This document shows positions 32,301 to 47,300 of a stretch of 57,286 nt of DNA, piece after piece. Numbering within the stretch: position 1 is the stretch's first letter; every line of letters begins with the position of its first letter. The notes below the pieces were generated by a model. It ran no database searches and was not told where the DNA came from. It worked only from the letters and a program-made list of their open reading frames with translations. This DNA is from Branchiostoma floridae (lineage: Eukaryota; Chordata; Leptocardii; Amphioxiformes; Branchiostomatidae). Location: NCBI RefSeq assembly GCF_000003815.2, contig NC_049981.1, positions 32,922,980 through 32,980,265 of the forward strand, read 5' to 3'. A program made the translations under genes and the position numbers.

Positions 32301-35300
32301 GTTGTACGATATAACAAGGGAAGACTCAGCAGTACATTGGAATAGTTTCAACAACCATTATCATATAGTAAGACGACGTCGACCAATCGGAAGTCCCCAT
32401 TTCCTGTTGGTTATGACGCTATAACACAGAATTGCGGCGAGCCGGGTAATAGATAAAAGTGTTAAAAAGAAATGTTAAATGATCAGACATCGAATCCAAT
32501 CAGAGGGAGCAATTCACAGTGCACTCACCAATGAAACTAATTGTTTCGTCCGCCAGTTTCGAACCAGAATCATGGAACGAGAGGACCGCAAGGTGCCTTT
32601 TTTCTGTCAAGAAATCTCAGAGACAGATTTAGGCTCATTTTTCGAGTCACGGGTGGCTGGGGAAGACGCCATGGAGCAACAGCCAACAGCTGACGGGCAG
32701 GAAGCTAAACAAATTGGGCAAAACGGCACGAGCAAAGGCACGGGTAGTTTGGATAAGATATGATACTGCCGTTGATGACCCGCCTATTCCTCAGTGTATG
32801 AATTACAAATCAAGCCCATTCTCTTCGATCACTAGCTAGGTGAATGTATACGGTGGTCATAGAAAATGACCATATACACCTTGTAACAGACCATCAATCA
32901 TCAATTATACTGTACCTGTGCTGTTGCGAAACGTGTTGTCATGGGGCGGCCCAGTGTTACTGGTGGGGGTGTGCTGACTCCCCCAGACCCAGTTGGTGTC
33001 GTCTGTCGTGTCTTGTGTGAAGCCACATCTAGCAGCTCCATGCTGGAAATCACAGCGTGGCCACAGGTCTAACAAAAGGGAAATACAAAAAATATATACT
33101 TGTTTTGCCATTTTGAATATTTCTATGTATGTATGTATGTATGGAATATCTCATAGGGGGTACGGAAGATCACCTATGTAAAGAATCAAAAGGTTACATG
33201 GAATTAGAAAAATTTATTTAAAGAAACGTTACGATGATGTACTATACCGTTGTATCGTTGACGAAGTCGTTATGCTCAATAGTCAATACATATGCCATGA
33301 TACAGTAGACATAAATCAAATTGGTTATTTGTCTAGATGACATTTTAAGGGAAAGATGTAATTCAATGAAGATTAGGCATTATAGTAACCACTAAAATAC
33401 TAAAGTATGTCGACAAGGGAGGGCATGATGCATGGCCTTGAAAATAACTCTTCCTTGCCGGAGCCATACTGTGTTGGAATGGACGAAGTGCGGCAGCTAC
33501 ATTCTGAGATCTTAACCTGGAAGTTCATCTGTGTTGGCAAAAGTCATTCTGAATAATGTTAAATTGCAATTTTTCAAGAATTTGACTTACCCAAATTTAC
33601 GAATGATCAACGCCAGTCTTTTCCGTAGACTGTCTGAGACATATGTTCCACTGCTCACCGGGTCACGCGTGCTGTCTATATACTGTGACATTTAGCGATT
33701 AACTGAGTTTATTAGGTATATTGCGATACCCTTTAGCTCAGATTACTGAGTTTGGTAGCTTTAGCGTTAGCCGTTCAGGAGTTATGCGCCTTCAAATTAG
33801 CTGAGGCCCCAAAAACTCCTCCAGACTCTCATAATAGGGTTAGTGGTAAACTTGGCCTTTCTGATCTTTTGCATAAATCATTATAGATACATGGAATAAA
33901 TAACACCTTAACATGTCCAAATATTCCTCTTTCATTGAGGAAGCAATGTATGTACAGCGATCACCGATAAAAGTTAAAAAGAAGACTTTATTGAACGGAC
34001 CCCACTACTAGGTCATTTCAGTCGGAAAAAAGGTCGGGTGTTAGAGGGGTAATGTAGCAAGAAGACCTGGAAAATTCATTGTTAGAACCAAAATTAGCGA
34101 TTTTCGTCAAAAATGCCTTTAAACAACCGGTTGCCATGGCAATTCGTAAAACTGGAAAACTTCTCAAATTTTGTGAAATTGTTGCCAACTACATTTCAGG
34201 ACAAGTCGCTAAATTTGGCGGCTCTAGCTAAGCCGTTCAGGGGTTATGCGACATAAAAGTTAGAGCAGGCCTAACCATCATTCAGTATTTGTTTCCACAG
34301 AACTGATCCCTAGTTATGTTGTCTCTATGCGTTTTTGAACGAATCTTCAAAACTTGCAATAAAAATATAAAAGCAATCTTACCATAACAAGAAACGCCAG
34401 CGTCCTCGCCGATCGCGCAGTCGTGATACCCCCAGCCGTTGTGTGGACAGTCGGTCAGTCTGGACTCGGTCCCGGTACAGGCCACCTGGTCCATCCAGAT
34501 GTCTCCTCCACCCCGCCCGAAGGAGTGCTGGGAGGAGACAGGCCACGCGTAACGGTAGCCCAGCTGACGGCACACCACCTGGGCATCCTCGTCTCCCCAC
34601 CCGTCGTTACAGATCGTTCCCCACTCCCCGTAGTGAAGCACTTCCACTCGTCCTTCAGCAGCGGTTTTCCCTCCGACAAGGCGTACTGTTGAGATAAAAG
34701 GTGAACAGAAAATGATTCAACGAAATCGGCGTGATAAAGCCGTGCCTGCGAATCTGCAGCTGGAGTGTTACGTACGTATACGCTAGCCTATACCAGGATG
34801 AATAGACAGAGAACACGCCAGAGAAGTTAAGAGACCACGGAGTACAGTATGCGGTCTAGAGTGATAGGCGGAATAGAGACGCTGGCCAAATCTGATTCAA
34901 TAGTTGCTATAGACCGTTATTAAATTTGCTATCCAAAACTATCATTAATAATACAGTGAAACTGAAATAAGCGGGGGAAATGTATTCTCCCTGATGTTGT
35001 TTTATTCTCTTTTAACGCAAAATTTCAGACACTCAAGAATCTGCATGGATTTTGAAAACGTTAAGACGTTTAAGGTAGCATCCAAAATCTTTTGTCATTG
35101 ACAAAAGTAAATTCATTAGATTTTTAACACAAACTATGAACTGATATTTGAATGAAGTGGAACCAAATTGTTTACATCCCAATTGGAAATAAAACGTCAA
35201 TACAATATTACAGCTAATGAGCCAATATCTGTTGTGCGAGTACAGGAGCTAAATGTTCGTTCCATAATGTTTGACGTATGTATACGTTTGCCCACTGGCA

Positions 35301-38300
35301 TTATTGCTATGCTCAGCACGATTCGTCATTATATCGCTGTCACATTATCCACGATCTTTGGGCGTATCGATGGAAGATCGGCCATATTTAAGNNNNNNNN
35401 NNNNNNNNNNNNNNNNNNNNNNNNNNNNNNNNNNNNNNNNNNNNNNNNNNNNNNNNNNNNNNNNNNNNNNNNNNNNNNNNNNNNNNNNNNNNAACCGTCC
35501 CTATCACATATAAGCAATACTTTGTACCTTGAATAATTGTTGTGCAATAAAGTTATTATAAGCGAGGTTCGTGCGATTGCCGCAGAATCGTCGTCCGATC
35601 GATTTCCGTATAATAAATCTTTTCTGTAACGTTTCTTCGCAGACACGCGCGTCTCTCGTCTTGAGCGACGATTATAGGACGGTTATGCTTCTATCTTATA
35701 TGCCCTGTATGTTTCTTGATATGCAAATGTATGTTGTTAATAATGTTATTGTACAGTTGATGTTGTTTCATGTGCGGAAAGGCAACCTGTAAAGGTGTGT
35801 TCGCACCTATCCCCCCCCCCCCTTCACTCTGTGATAAATTCAATTAACTAAAGAAAACAACAGACCTCTGTCAGAGATGTTTTACCGAAACTGTCGGTAC
35901 TTACCTATAACCGCATTGGAATTTGTTTAGTTCCTGTTGATATAGAAAGAATGGTACTTACCGCAGGCATCCGTTATTATTCCGACATCATCAATGGCAA
36001 TGTCGCCGTAAGCGCCGCTGCCACGGACAGTCTCAAAAACAATCTGTGATGATGAAATAGATTGTAATGGATATATGTAGGAAACCATGAACATGTATGG
36101 TTAATATGAATGGGAAATGTTGGGCTCTTACAATTCTACACTGGATGCGCCACCACGACCTACCAACAATACTGAACAACCTGCTACCTGAGCCCTACAT
36201 ATATCGCGGAGAAACTTGTCTTTAAACATCACAACACAGTGCGGCCCTAGAACCTGTCATGTCATCCTCCAAATGTCACAAAAGAACCTTTCTCCCTGCT
36301 ACGGTTAAGCTGTGTAACTGCCTCCCGCAGAACACAAGAAACTACAACGCCCATCAACCGCGATACTCGTCGGCGCACTGTATTGTGAAACTAGAGTTCC
36401 ACGAAACAAATACCTTCGCCAAATAATCAAGGCAAAATATGGAGAGTGCCTTTATCAAAGACTTTAAGGTCTCATTCATGTATTACCAGAGTAGTACTAC
36501 CTACCAGAAGTAAACGGCTGCACGAAAGTGTGTATATAGCAGTTGAAAATTCCCTTTTATCCATCCTAACTGACTTCCAGCGTCAACGTGATTAAAGCTT
36601 ACTCATAAATAAAATCCAAAGAGAACATTTTAGGCTCTAGTGTTCATTAAGTAGCCTGAATTGAGTAAAGACCTACAAAACTACTCACATAACTCCTATA
36701 CAAAACACACTGGATGGCCATCTTGAGGATAAAACGTCATTCTTGTGCAGTTCAAATAATGTTTCTGTATATATACATTTCCCCACCCGCTGATGAAAAT
36801 GGAATGGCCGCTGAATGATGTGATCAAGGCTCACAGGGCTGGGCTAAACATGTGAGAAACAGATGTGTTCTTAGACATAGGTCAGAATAAGATGGTTTAA
36901 CAGAAATATAAAAAAAACTGTTCATTTCTGTTAATTGGCCACTACTACAATTTAATGCATCTCTCCATGTAGATTATTTAAAGTACCTTTCAGCGTAACA
37001 CAATGCAAATGAATTAAATCGNNNNNNNNNNNNNNNNNNNNNNNNNNNNNNNNNNNNNNNNNNNNNNNNNNNNNNNNNNNNNNNNNNNNNNNNNNNNNNN
37101 NNNNNNNNNNNNNNNNNNNNNACTCATCTACGACTGTACCTGGCACTTGCAGAAACTTGACTTCAAACTTTGCCCCTCCGCTGCAGTACCGTAACTCGCC
37201 GCTAGAACGCCCATTATGGAACTTGACCGTTGTTCATCCGACCCCTACTTATCCACCAAATATCAAAACCATCGGCAACGTCTCGAGTTATTCTGTCCGC
37301 AAACAAACGGACACACCCACCCGGCCCGCTACCGTCATGACGAAAAATACTACGCCAATCGTTCCTTTTCGCAACCGCTATTCAAATACCAAACATCATG
37401 AAAATCCATACTCAGCTTCTCGAGTTATATAGTATTAACCTACATAAAGACACACACAGCAAACCATAACCGGAAATAAAACCTTCTTGGTGAAGATAAT
37501 GATTACTCATTTCAGCACAGCTCCTAAAGCCACATTTTCCTCCAGAGGAGAGTGTTTTTTTCTGAAAGACCACATCGACACGAAATCTGTAAAAATTAAT
37601 CACAGACGAGCAAATAAATGGACCATTTGTAATCCAGTAACTGAGTGTTGCCCCTTCTTGCTAACCACACACATGCTGCAAACATTGTTTTTAAGATCGG
37701 ACCTCGATTTTCTAAGAGCTACCAATTTTTATGAAGGCCTTTTTAAAGTATTAAGAGCAAATGTCTGTAAGAATGTCTGAAAACACTAGTGCTCTGGGTC
37801 AAAACAACGATTTGGCTCGTATTTTGCACAGTGATAGTACTTGGCCCACAACCCCTCAAAATAGCTTGCTTTCCGGTCAAAACTCATTGTTGCCATGGCA
37901 ACAGCCCAAGCAAGTGTTGAGGCCATTTTTACAGATTTTTGCATGTCAACAACATAGAAATTGGCCAAGTTTAGGACCCGATTACTGCCCCTACGCAATA
38001 AGACGGAGGCATTCTTGGCAGTGACATCTTTAATTCTCAAGTCCGAAGTGATGTATCAGGTACAGTCATCACGAGATGTCAGTGGCCTAGTGAAGCTAGG
38101 CGGAACCGTAATAGAGTATATACAAGGAACGAACTAGTGTAATCGTACGATGGGCACAACCGTAAAGGCCCTACAAGGTAACATTAAAAGACGTATACAG
38201 ATTCTTTCAAGGCTTAGAAATACTGCATGGTGAAAATGAAACGGTCTCTGCCCGACGCAGGAACAGAGCTTCACCACTAAAGGCGTTGAGACGCCCAACT

Positions 38301-41300
38301 ATGTAACGACCATCTTCGGTGGTTGCATTAAAAACTAGAGTTCCACGAACACATATCTTCGCCAAATAAACAATTTTTTATCAAGATTGTTGTTTTTGAA
38401 ATGTTGTTAATTTTGGAAAATAGATATGTAATGAAATCATTGAAATGCTTCAAATTTGTAATGTGAGTTTTTGAAGTTTATGTATATTGTTTTGGAATGC
38501 AGTGAATTTATATTGTTTGTGTATTTTTGCCTGCATTTGAAATGCTGGCATAGCTTTTGGTATGTCTGTGTGTGTGTCTGTCTGTCTGCCTTTTTGCATT
38601 TTTGTGGCCAGCATAAGTTTAGTAGCTTTGAATGGATTGTAATGATATTTGGTATGTGGTATCTTTTTACTTGGACATGGTATGGGTTTTTTTGTCGGTA
38701 GGTTGCAGGAACGTTGGATTTACATGATATTTTGCATATTGTTACTTTTGGTAGAGATGTACATTTTAAATTGTGTCAATTATGCAAAGTTGGAGTTAAT
38801 TAGAATGCTTATTTAGCTATAGGATGATCTTATTTACAATTAATCTTATTGCCGGACTTATTTACAGGTAACATGATGTAGCTTGTATTTTTCAAGTGCT
38901 AACTTTTTATATTGGTGGTTAGAATAGATGTACATTTTATAGTCTAAAGATAAGCTTAGATGTGAGTGTAAGTGCATTATAGTGCGCAGCACTCTTTCAT
39001 TTGGTCTGACCTGATTTTGTTCACAAAGAGACTGGCTTTTGCTTTTCCCCACATGTTCTGCCAGGCAGCTAGTGTCACTGGTTGACCTTTTAGTAACCGG
39101 GTCATCCCAGGCAGACTTGTAATGATAGGCAATCCCTGATGCAGTCCCAGGGAAACATCCACAAACTCTCCACCCATTAATACATTTTGGTTAATATGGC
39201 GTGACCAGCCCACTAGCTAGCTGTCAGGGGTGGGGAACAGGCACTCAACTTTTATGTTAATCTGATGAACTAAGATAGTTCTGTGGTTCATATCCACTAT
39301 AGGGGACAGTAATTAAATCATCGAGCATGAATTACGCCCAAAGAAAGATGAAGGATGCAGTCCACATCCAGATGGAAGGTGCATAGCTGAACTAACTTTA
39401 ATTACCCCCCGCTCAGCAAGGAGGTGGCAGGGGCGAGATCAAAGCAAGTCTCGGTCCTAGTCTGGTGCTCTGTGAACAAGATTGTACTGAACAGACGTCT
39501 AAGATTTGGACGTCCGTTTTGACCGATTCACCTTGAGCTAAAAGGTTGAGTCAGAAAAAAGATCACTTTGGTGTTTTCATCAGCTCAATGACTGCCCAAA
39601 CTTCAAATTTCGGAACAGGTGTAAAATTGACCTACTTTCGGGGACAGCTGCACGGCAATAAAACAAGAACCCAGACTTTAAAACAATGCATTCAATAGAC
39701 AATACTACGGCCTACACAGATAAAAAGTTGAGTCAGAAAAAAAAAGGTTAACTTTGGTGTTTTCATCAGCTCAAAGGCAGCAAAATATCCAAATTAAGGG
39801 ACGGGTGTAAAAATGACCTAATTTCAGGGACAGCTATACGGCAATAAAACAAGAACCCAGACTATCACTGTGCAAAATATGAGCCAAATCAATTTTTTTA
39901 CCCTGAGCACTATTGTTTGATTCTTAGACATTTGCTCTTAAGTATGGGTTGCAATGGGATGATTAACGAAGATCAAAGCCTATTTCGACCAAAAGCAAAT
40001 GGAAATTTAAGTTGATAAGGCTTTAAGTTGTCAAAAAAGTATCCGGAAACACTTTTAAGTAATTTTTAAGGTCATGTAAATATTTCTTTAAGAGCTACCA
40101 AGTTGAAGTTTGTCCAATTGCTGTTCGCATTATAATGTGTTACACTTGGCTATAATTTAATTAGAGGGTACTCAGGGGTTAATGCTTTATAATGCAACAG
40201 CTAACTTGTCCAAGTTCAGTATCAAGTGGCCGATACAAGTACATTTTGGGATTCAGAAAAATATCATTAGCAGAACCAGAACACTCCCACCTGTAGTACG
40301 GTATGTCTAAGGTGATGTGTCAGAATCAGTCTACAGGAAAATCTAAGTCATATGTTAAAAGAAATTGGTGTTATTTTGCGGAAGTCAGCTATGAAGCAAA
40401 GCATTGACCTAATATTAATAGCTACGAAATTGAATTTCTAACCTGCACATATCCTTCCCATTTCGGCAGTGCCAACTCGCTGAACTTCCATTGGTCCCCC
40501 TGGAAGTCTGACCTGCTGAAAATGACCTCCTCAAGGGTGTTGTTCCCGCGCTGTTTCACGTACACGTTGAGAGTGCCGACTTGTGTGCCGTACATGTGGT
40601 AGTTAAAGTTCAGACAGATGTTGTTCTCCGTGTTTAGCGGTGCGCTGATGAGCCGAGCCGTGTCACCTGCGGTACCACCACTGGCCTCAACGTACATGTA
40701 CTTCCCTATGGGGGTGACAGGGATTACGTTGTCAAGAACTTTATTGCGAAATATGTTGTATTTTGCTTGCTATTCATCATGGAAATTTCAGAAAATGGCA
40801 AAATGCACTGGTAGCAATGCAGCAATATAGCTGGGTAAATGATAAATATAAGTGTATTATTTTGATTGAGGTTAATTCAACATGCCCTTTTTGTACTCGA
40901 AATACTGATGTTATTCTCCCTGTCATTGAACTTTAACCACCTAACCACTTCTCAGGAATCCACTGTTGGGTTTAGTCACTACAGGATCACCAAATTCTGG
41001 ATACAGTGTCGCCTCCGAGAACGAGATCCACTTATCAACCTCTATCTGTAACACTGGACTACGGTTTCATAACAAACTTCTTTGGCTGTTCTTCCTTGTA
41101 AATCAAGCTACTTTTTCTACTCGCTGGCCGTTTTATTTGTCGATATTCTATCTTTTATAACGTCTTCAATTTAATCGATGTCAACGTCAAACCTCTGCAA
41201 GACTAAGCTCGTTATTTTACTGAATTAATGATGTTTATTGCATGTTTATGTCCGGGTGGTCTAAATTCACTTCGGTTGCCGTTGTACAGTTTTACGATAT

Positions 41301-44300
41301 TATAAAGGCATGCTCAGAATTACATTGGAATCTAGAGAGGCAACCTTTTCAACCCTACAGGAAGTATGAAACGGCGCCTCCCGAAATAAGTTACTTTCTC
41401 CCCTACTATACTACTCTTATATAACCTAATATATTCACACATATTCATACGTTTCTCTCAATTTAGGAGTCACCTATACATGTTTTCAAGTTATATGATC
41501 AATTTCATATGTGCAACATACTAATGAATAATTAAGGGTTAATGACCCGCCCCGAGGTGTACATGGTGCCATAACACCTGGTCCTTTGCTATAACCACCG
41601 AATAAAACCACCGAGTGAGCGAAGCAAGCGAGGTGGTTTTATTCGGTGGTTATAGCAAAGGATCCGGACCAGGCGTTATGCCACCATGTACACCGAGGAA
41701 CAGACGGGTCATTAACGTTATTATCATATAGCCTAACCAAACTTGCAAACTCCTGTATGACGCATAGATCCCTTGTTACTATACGTGTGAATTCCTTTGT
41801 CAAATTTCTGAAAATTCACATTTGTTCTTTAGTACACACATTTGTATTACAGATTGCATTTTGAAACCAGAATTTCCACAGAACATATACGAAACTTTGC
41901 AGTCTTTGGCTTTTTAGAACAACAAAACTCATTATCAATGTTAGCAGAAGGAGCCATTCTCCCCTTGCAGCCTGTACTTATTCCCTCTGCTCTGACATAT
42001 GTTTTGCTCTTTTTGATTCGCCAATGCCTGCATATCCCTTACTTTCCTGTGTGTATAGCTCTTTCTGATTGGTCAGAATGAATAGACAACGGTGCCGTTG
42101 TCGATTTGAATCGACAACGGAAAAGTTGTCGATTCATTCTGACCAATCAGGAGGAGCGGGCTGGCCGAGATTTATGTGTTACGGCGTCATAACTAACGTG
42201 GAACGGGGCCTTCTGATTGGTCCGCGGCGCCTGGCTATATGATAATCAATGTCAAATCCTATCTTGACCGGATTTTAAGTGTTTTATTCAGTAAAAACCC
42301 AAAGCATATAGGATGTAGGCAACTTTGGAATATTTCTACCAGAGCAAGAAGAACACACCAGCAAATTAATACGAGGAGCGTTCAAAAATTAATGCCACTG
42401 GTTTTATAACAGGCTCAATTTGTCATCGAATAAGTTGAAATTTGGCGACAAGGTACAAGCATATATCCTCTTCAGATTGAGATATCTCAATTTGTTGTTC
42501 AGGTGAAGTGACTGAGTTGATTTCAAGATGACCACACCCTTGGTAGCCCGTCGGAAGCATGTAGAGGTTCAATTAACGCGCAATTGATAATGTCCTTGAC
42601 TCACTTGTAGCTATTGTAAGAAACTGAAACTGCACTTATATCAAGTTGCATTTCTCGTTAAGCCACATGCCTATTTTCACTTTTGAAATCTAATCATTTT
42701 TTTTCGTTCCTGGGATGAAGTGAGGTTAAATAGCTGCCATCAGAATCGTGGATCAGGGGTCGGCTGATTGAAGTTTCCGTAGCCGACTTTGTTATTAACT
42801 GAGAGAAATCAAACTAAGCACACTTCTTGATCTTTAACCCTATCTAGACCAGGGGGGGGGGGGGGCTAAAAGTGCCTGCGCCACCTTTGACGTTGTATAA
42901 CTGGCGAACGACGTGTGCTAGGACTACGAAACTTGGTGACTTTTCCTAGAATATTATAGGCAACAATTCTGCGGAAAAAATTTTGTTTGTGATTTTTCGT
43001 GTTGCCATGGCAACGGGTGCATTTCCCAAAATTTACTAATTTCAGTTTGAATTATGAGATGTCATAGTTTTATTGCTAGATCAAACTTGTTTATATCATT
43101 AACATCCAGTGCAATTTTGAATTACACAGTCATATGGGCCAGTGAGAGCCTGAAATAAAGAAATAATAATAATAATTACATTTCTAATTAGATATTCATA
43201 ATTTATGCTAATTTGATGACGTCATGGGTCAAAATCCAAGATGGCGGACAATGTCATTTTCAACGATAAAAACAAAAAACACAATCACTTGATCGTTTTT
43301 AGTCCATTTCTATTCGGTTTTGGGGTTATATGTGGAAAAAGTCCTATTTTAGAAAATTCAAGCTTGTCGATCCAAGATGGCGGACAAATGACGTCATTTT
43401 CTGACGTCATATAGACGTCAGTGTCGTCGTCATTGGCAACAAAAGACTTGGCAGACTTAGACATCAATAAGATAACCTTTATAGTCATCGTTTTGTTCAA
43501 TTCATTTTAGAATAGCGGAAATTTCATATTTTGACGATTTTAGCCCAAAATATGACATTATGACGTGATAATTACGTCATATTACGTCATAACGATACCA
43601 AAATTACAGAAAATGTAAAACTTTACTAGTACATCATCGTCACCAAATTTAGTGATCGTAGACCCAGCCGTTTTGAAATTACGAAGGGGGGGGGGGTCAG
43701 AAGAGCCCCAGGAATCCCAAAAAAACCTGGTCTAGATAGGGTTAAACAGTTGATAATTGTGCCAAGTTTCGTATCTTTTGGTTAATAGAAAAGCAGTCTA
43801 CAGAAACCTTTAATAAATTAATCACGTATTTGGCTATTAATCAAACTGCCTGCAATATAGAAACTCGCTCCATTCTAGCAGCTGTAAAAGATGAACTATA
43901 GGGAGTTTAGACATGAAAATTGACATTTATTCTATGAGACATTTATCATTATACAGTTTTAAGTTACAATTTCAACTTTTTACAGTAGGTATGAGAGGGT
44001 CGGATCTTGAGGAACTAATCTTATGACAAGCTTCCAGGGGTGTGTTCATCTTGAAATCAACTCAGTTGCTCATAGAAATCTGAACAACAAATTTAGATAT
44101 TCCAATCTCAAGAGGATATATGCTTGCACCTTGGTGCCAAATTTCAACTCATTCGATGAAAAAATGAGCCTGTTAAAACACCAGTGGCATTACGTTTTGA
44201 ACGCCCGTCGTTTTTTTCCCTTACTCTACCTGTGGTATTGCGAAACGTGTTATCATGTAGCGGCCCAGTATTACTGGTGGGAGTGTGCTGACTCCCCCAG

Positions 44301-47300
44301 ACCCAGTCCGTGTCGTCGCTCGTGTCTTGTGTGAAGCCGCAGCCCCCGGCTCCGTGCTGGAAATCACAGAGTGCCCACGGCTCTGGAAATATAAAAACAG
44401 AGGACAAAAAACATAATTGTTTTGCGATTTTGTATGTTTCTTTGTATGTATGAAATATCTCATTGAGGGTGTGGAAAAGCACCTATGTTGGGAATCAAAA
44501 GGTTAGTTACATACAATCTGAAAGAAAAAAGTTATCCCGTTATGTATTAGTAGTAGAGTCCATTCCAAGACACCATGAGGGTTTTTAGGCGATATTTGTA
44601 ATAAGTCTGAATTATTTTGAATAAAAGAACATCTAAGCCACAATAATTATTTTTTTAAATTGACTAAGAAAATATTTAACTATTTGAATTCCTTTGAATA
44701 TTTTTGAAAACATTTTGAAAGTAACTGTACAAAAATATCTTTATTTAGAATAATTGTGAAACCTCTGTGTGATTATTTCACATTTACAAATATTTACAAA
44801 TATTTGTAAACTTCGCCAAATGGTAAGATTAGTTTATTTCCCCCATAAAAGTAAGCCCTATTATTGCATCTGTATATTTTTAGATTTCACTGCTGGGCAC
44901 TGGTGGATCCTTTGTGGTGTGCCATTGTTGCATGGCACCCAACCATACTTTGCAAGGATGTGTGAATTGGTATCTTCCCAGCCCACTGACCCATTTACAA
45001 AAAATGGTAGAAAATGGTAGAAAATGGTAAATAATGGTAGAATGCTGTTATCATTATTTAGAAACCATTAGAAGTATCCAATTCCACACCATGAATATTT
45101 CCAAAGTTTTACAGGACCAGGGAAATATTTATAAAGTTGTAACAGTGTTCAAAATATTTGTGAAGTATCAAATGTCCCAGACATATGATTGCAAAACTTT
45201 AGAATCAATTCTAAACAATGGCAACAAACATCCGCACGGTGTCTTGGAATGGACTCTATACCGCTATATTGTTGATGAAATAGTTATGTCCAACACATCT
45301 TGTCATCATATAGAAGACAGAAAATCACAACGACCATTTTTCGTCATGACATTTGAGGGAAATTTATGTCATAAAATGCGTGTTGGATGTCATTTTAGCG
45401 ACCACTAAGATATGTCGACAAGGGAAAAACGACGCATGGCCAAAATACTCTAAGTTGCTGGAGATAAACGATGTTGGCATGGACGAAGTATGACAGTAAC
45501 ATTTTGCGATACTTACCGCCCGAGGTGCTGGGTTCGGTGGAGGCGATGCTTGTGGCAGTTGGTCCCACTGTGGGTCTCTCTGGGCGGGTGGTATGATCCA
45601 GGCCTGGTGGGGAGGTGATCGTTGGTGTCTGAAAACAACGAATAGCAAAGTTCAACTTGAAAGAGTAAAGTGAAAAGTAATCGTCTTGCATGACCATAAC
45701 GTTTCCTGTCCTTTCTGGACGCTAATGGCAACGAGGAAGAGGCCGCCTACGCTGTGAGGTATCCGACCTTAGACGTGCACGTTTTGAAAGTTGGACGTCT
45801 CCTCAAAACATAACATGGTGTTTTAACCCTTCCTGCTATGCTATAACTTGCTGCTAAGCCAGGTTCTATACATAGATACTAACTGATCGATTCTTTTGAA
45901 AAGCCATGTTCTAACATAATACCGGACATACAGTTGTTCGAAAGCAGCATAAATGCGACATGCGACATGTAGTTACATTTTCTTCTCGTTAAATACCTGT
46001 CCATCAGATCCGGGCGGACCGGGAGGGCCTGGTGGACCAGAGGGACCGGGAGGTCCGGGTGGGCCCTGCGGACCGTTCAGTCCAGCAGATCCAGCCAGGC
46101 ATCCTGTTCAATAGACGGCAATCGATTTGCCCTTTCATAATCAACCGAAAACTATGATCTTGCTTTGGTATGATCTCCATGTTCATTCACCGAATAGTCA
46201 TTATTTAAGCGACCAGATCAGAATTTGGAAACGATAAGACGTTTAGGTAGCATCCACTGCCTTTCGTCATTGACACAGATAAAAGCTTCTTGGAATGCAG
46301 GTTTTATACCTTAACTATGAACTACCTGTTTATTATTATCCCAAAAGCCCAAGTATAGTTGGTTTATCCATCTAGCTCTATAAATGAAGAGCTATACTCC
46401 AACTAAAAAATAACCATAAGAGGGTGAATAGAAAAGAAGAAAAGCATTCCTACCCCCAAGAGTCATCGGTAATGTAATCTTGTTTGCAAATTGTTCAGTG
46501 TTGCGCACAGATCGCTTAGCTCGGCGATGCACTTCAGCTCCGTACATAAAGGTGGCGCTTTTGCCCCGTCCAGCTCCACTCACGTCTTCCTGAGCGTTCG
46601 GGCCTTGAGGACTGACCTGTTGGGCGACATTAGATATACCTAATTGACTCCGTATCAAGCTAATGTGTTTAGAAACTTGTCAGTAAAGCTGAAGTCTAAC
46701 TAACTAAGCTGACTAACAGGTCCAACTCGGCCAAACGAGCAATGTGAACTCGTCCACCTGTAGCTCTGACCTGCAGGTCCAGACAAAAGGCCGTAGGGGT
46801 GAAGTTTTCTTCTCATTACACAGACGCACAAACGGCTGGTAAATTTGTACGTCTGCTTGTCAAGGCGCCATGATTATAAATTCTTTAAGTCTGATACCAT
46901 TTGTTAAGACTTCCAAAATACGAAGTTGCACTGATGTCTGTTGTATGATAATGTCGAGTTTATATCAATCATTTGCAAAACACGTTAAACATTTTTATCC
47001 ATCTATTTTTTCATTTATTTCTGAATCTATAGCAATCTGAAATAATACACAACATTCTTTCCTTACCAGAAGTACAATTTATCTTACTCTTCACCTGATT
47101 TCTAAATTTGGAGGGGGGGTAGGGGCAACAGCGGAACAGGAAACTGTGTACAGTTCATTACATGCATATATAATGCGCCAGAAGTCATGATCTGGGCTTT
47201 TCTCACATTGTTAAGATAAAGTGTAGGGGTATAAATTGTACATTACGCAGTATACACAGCATTGAAGTCATTGTACTGTCGTCCTAACTCACTACCCGGA

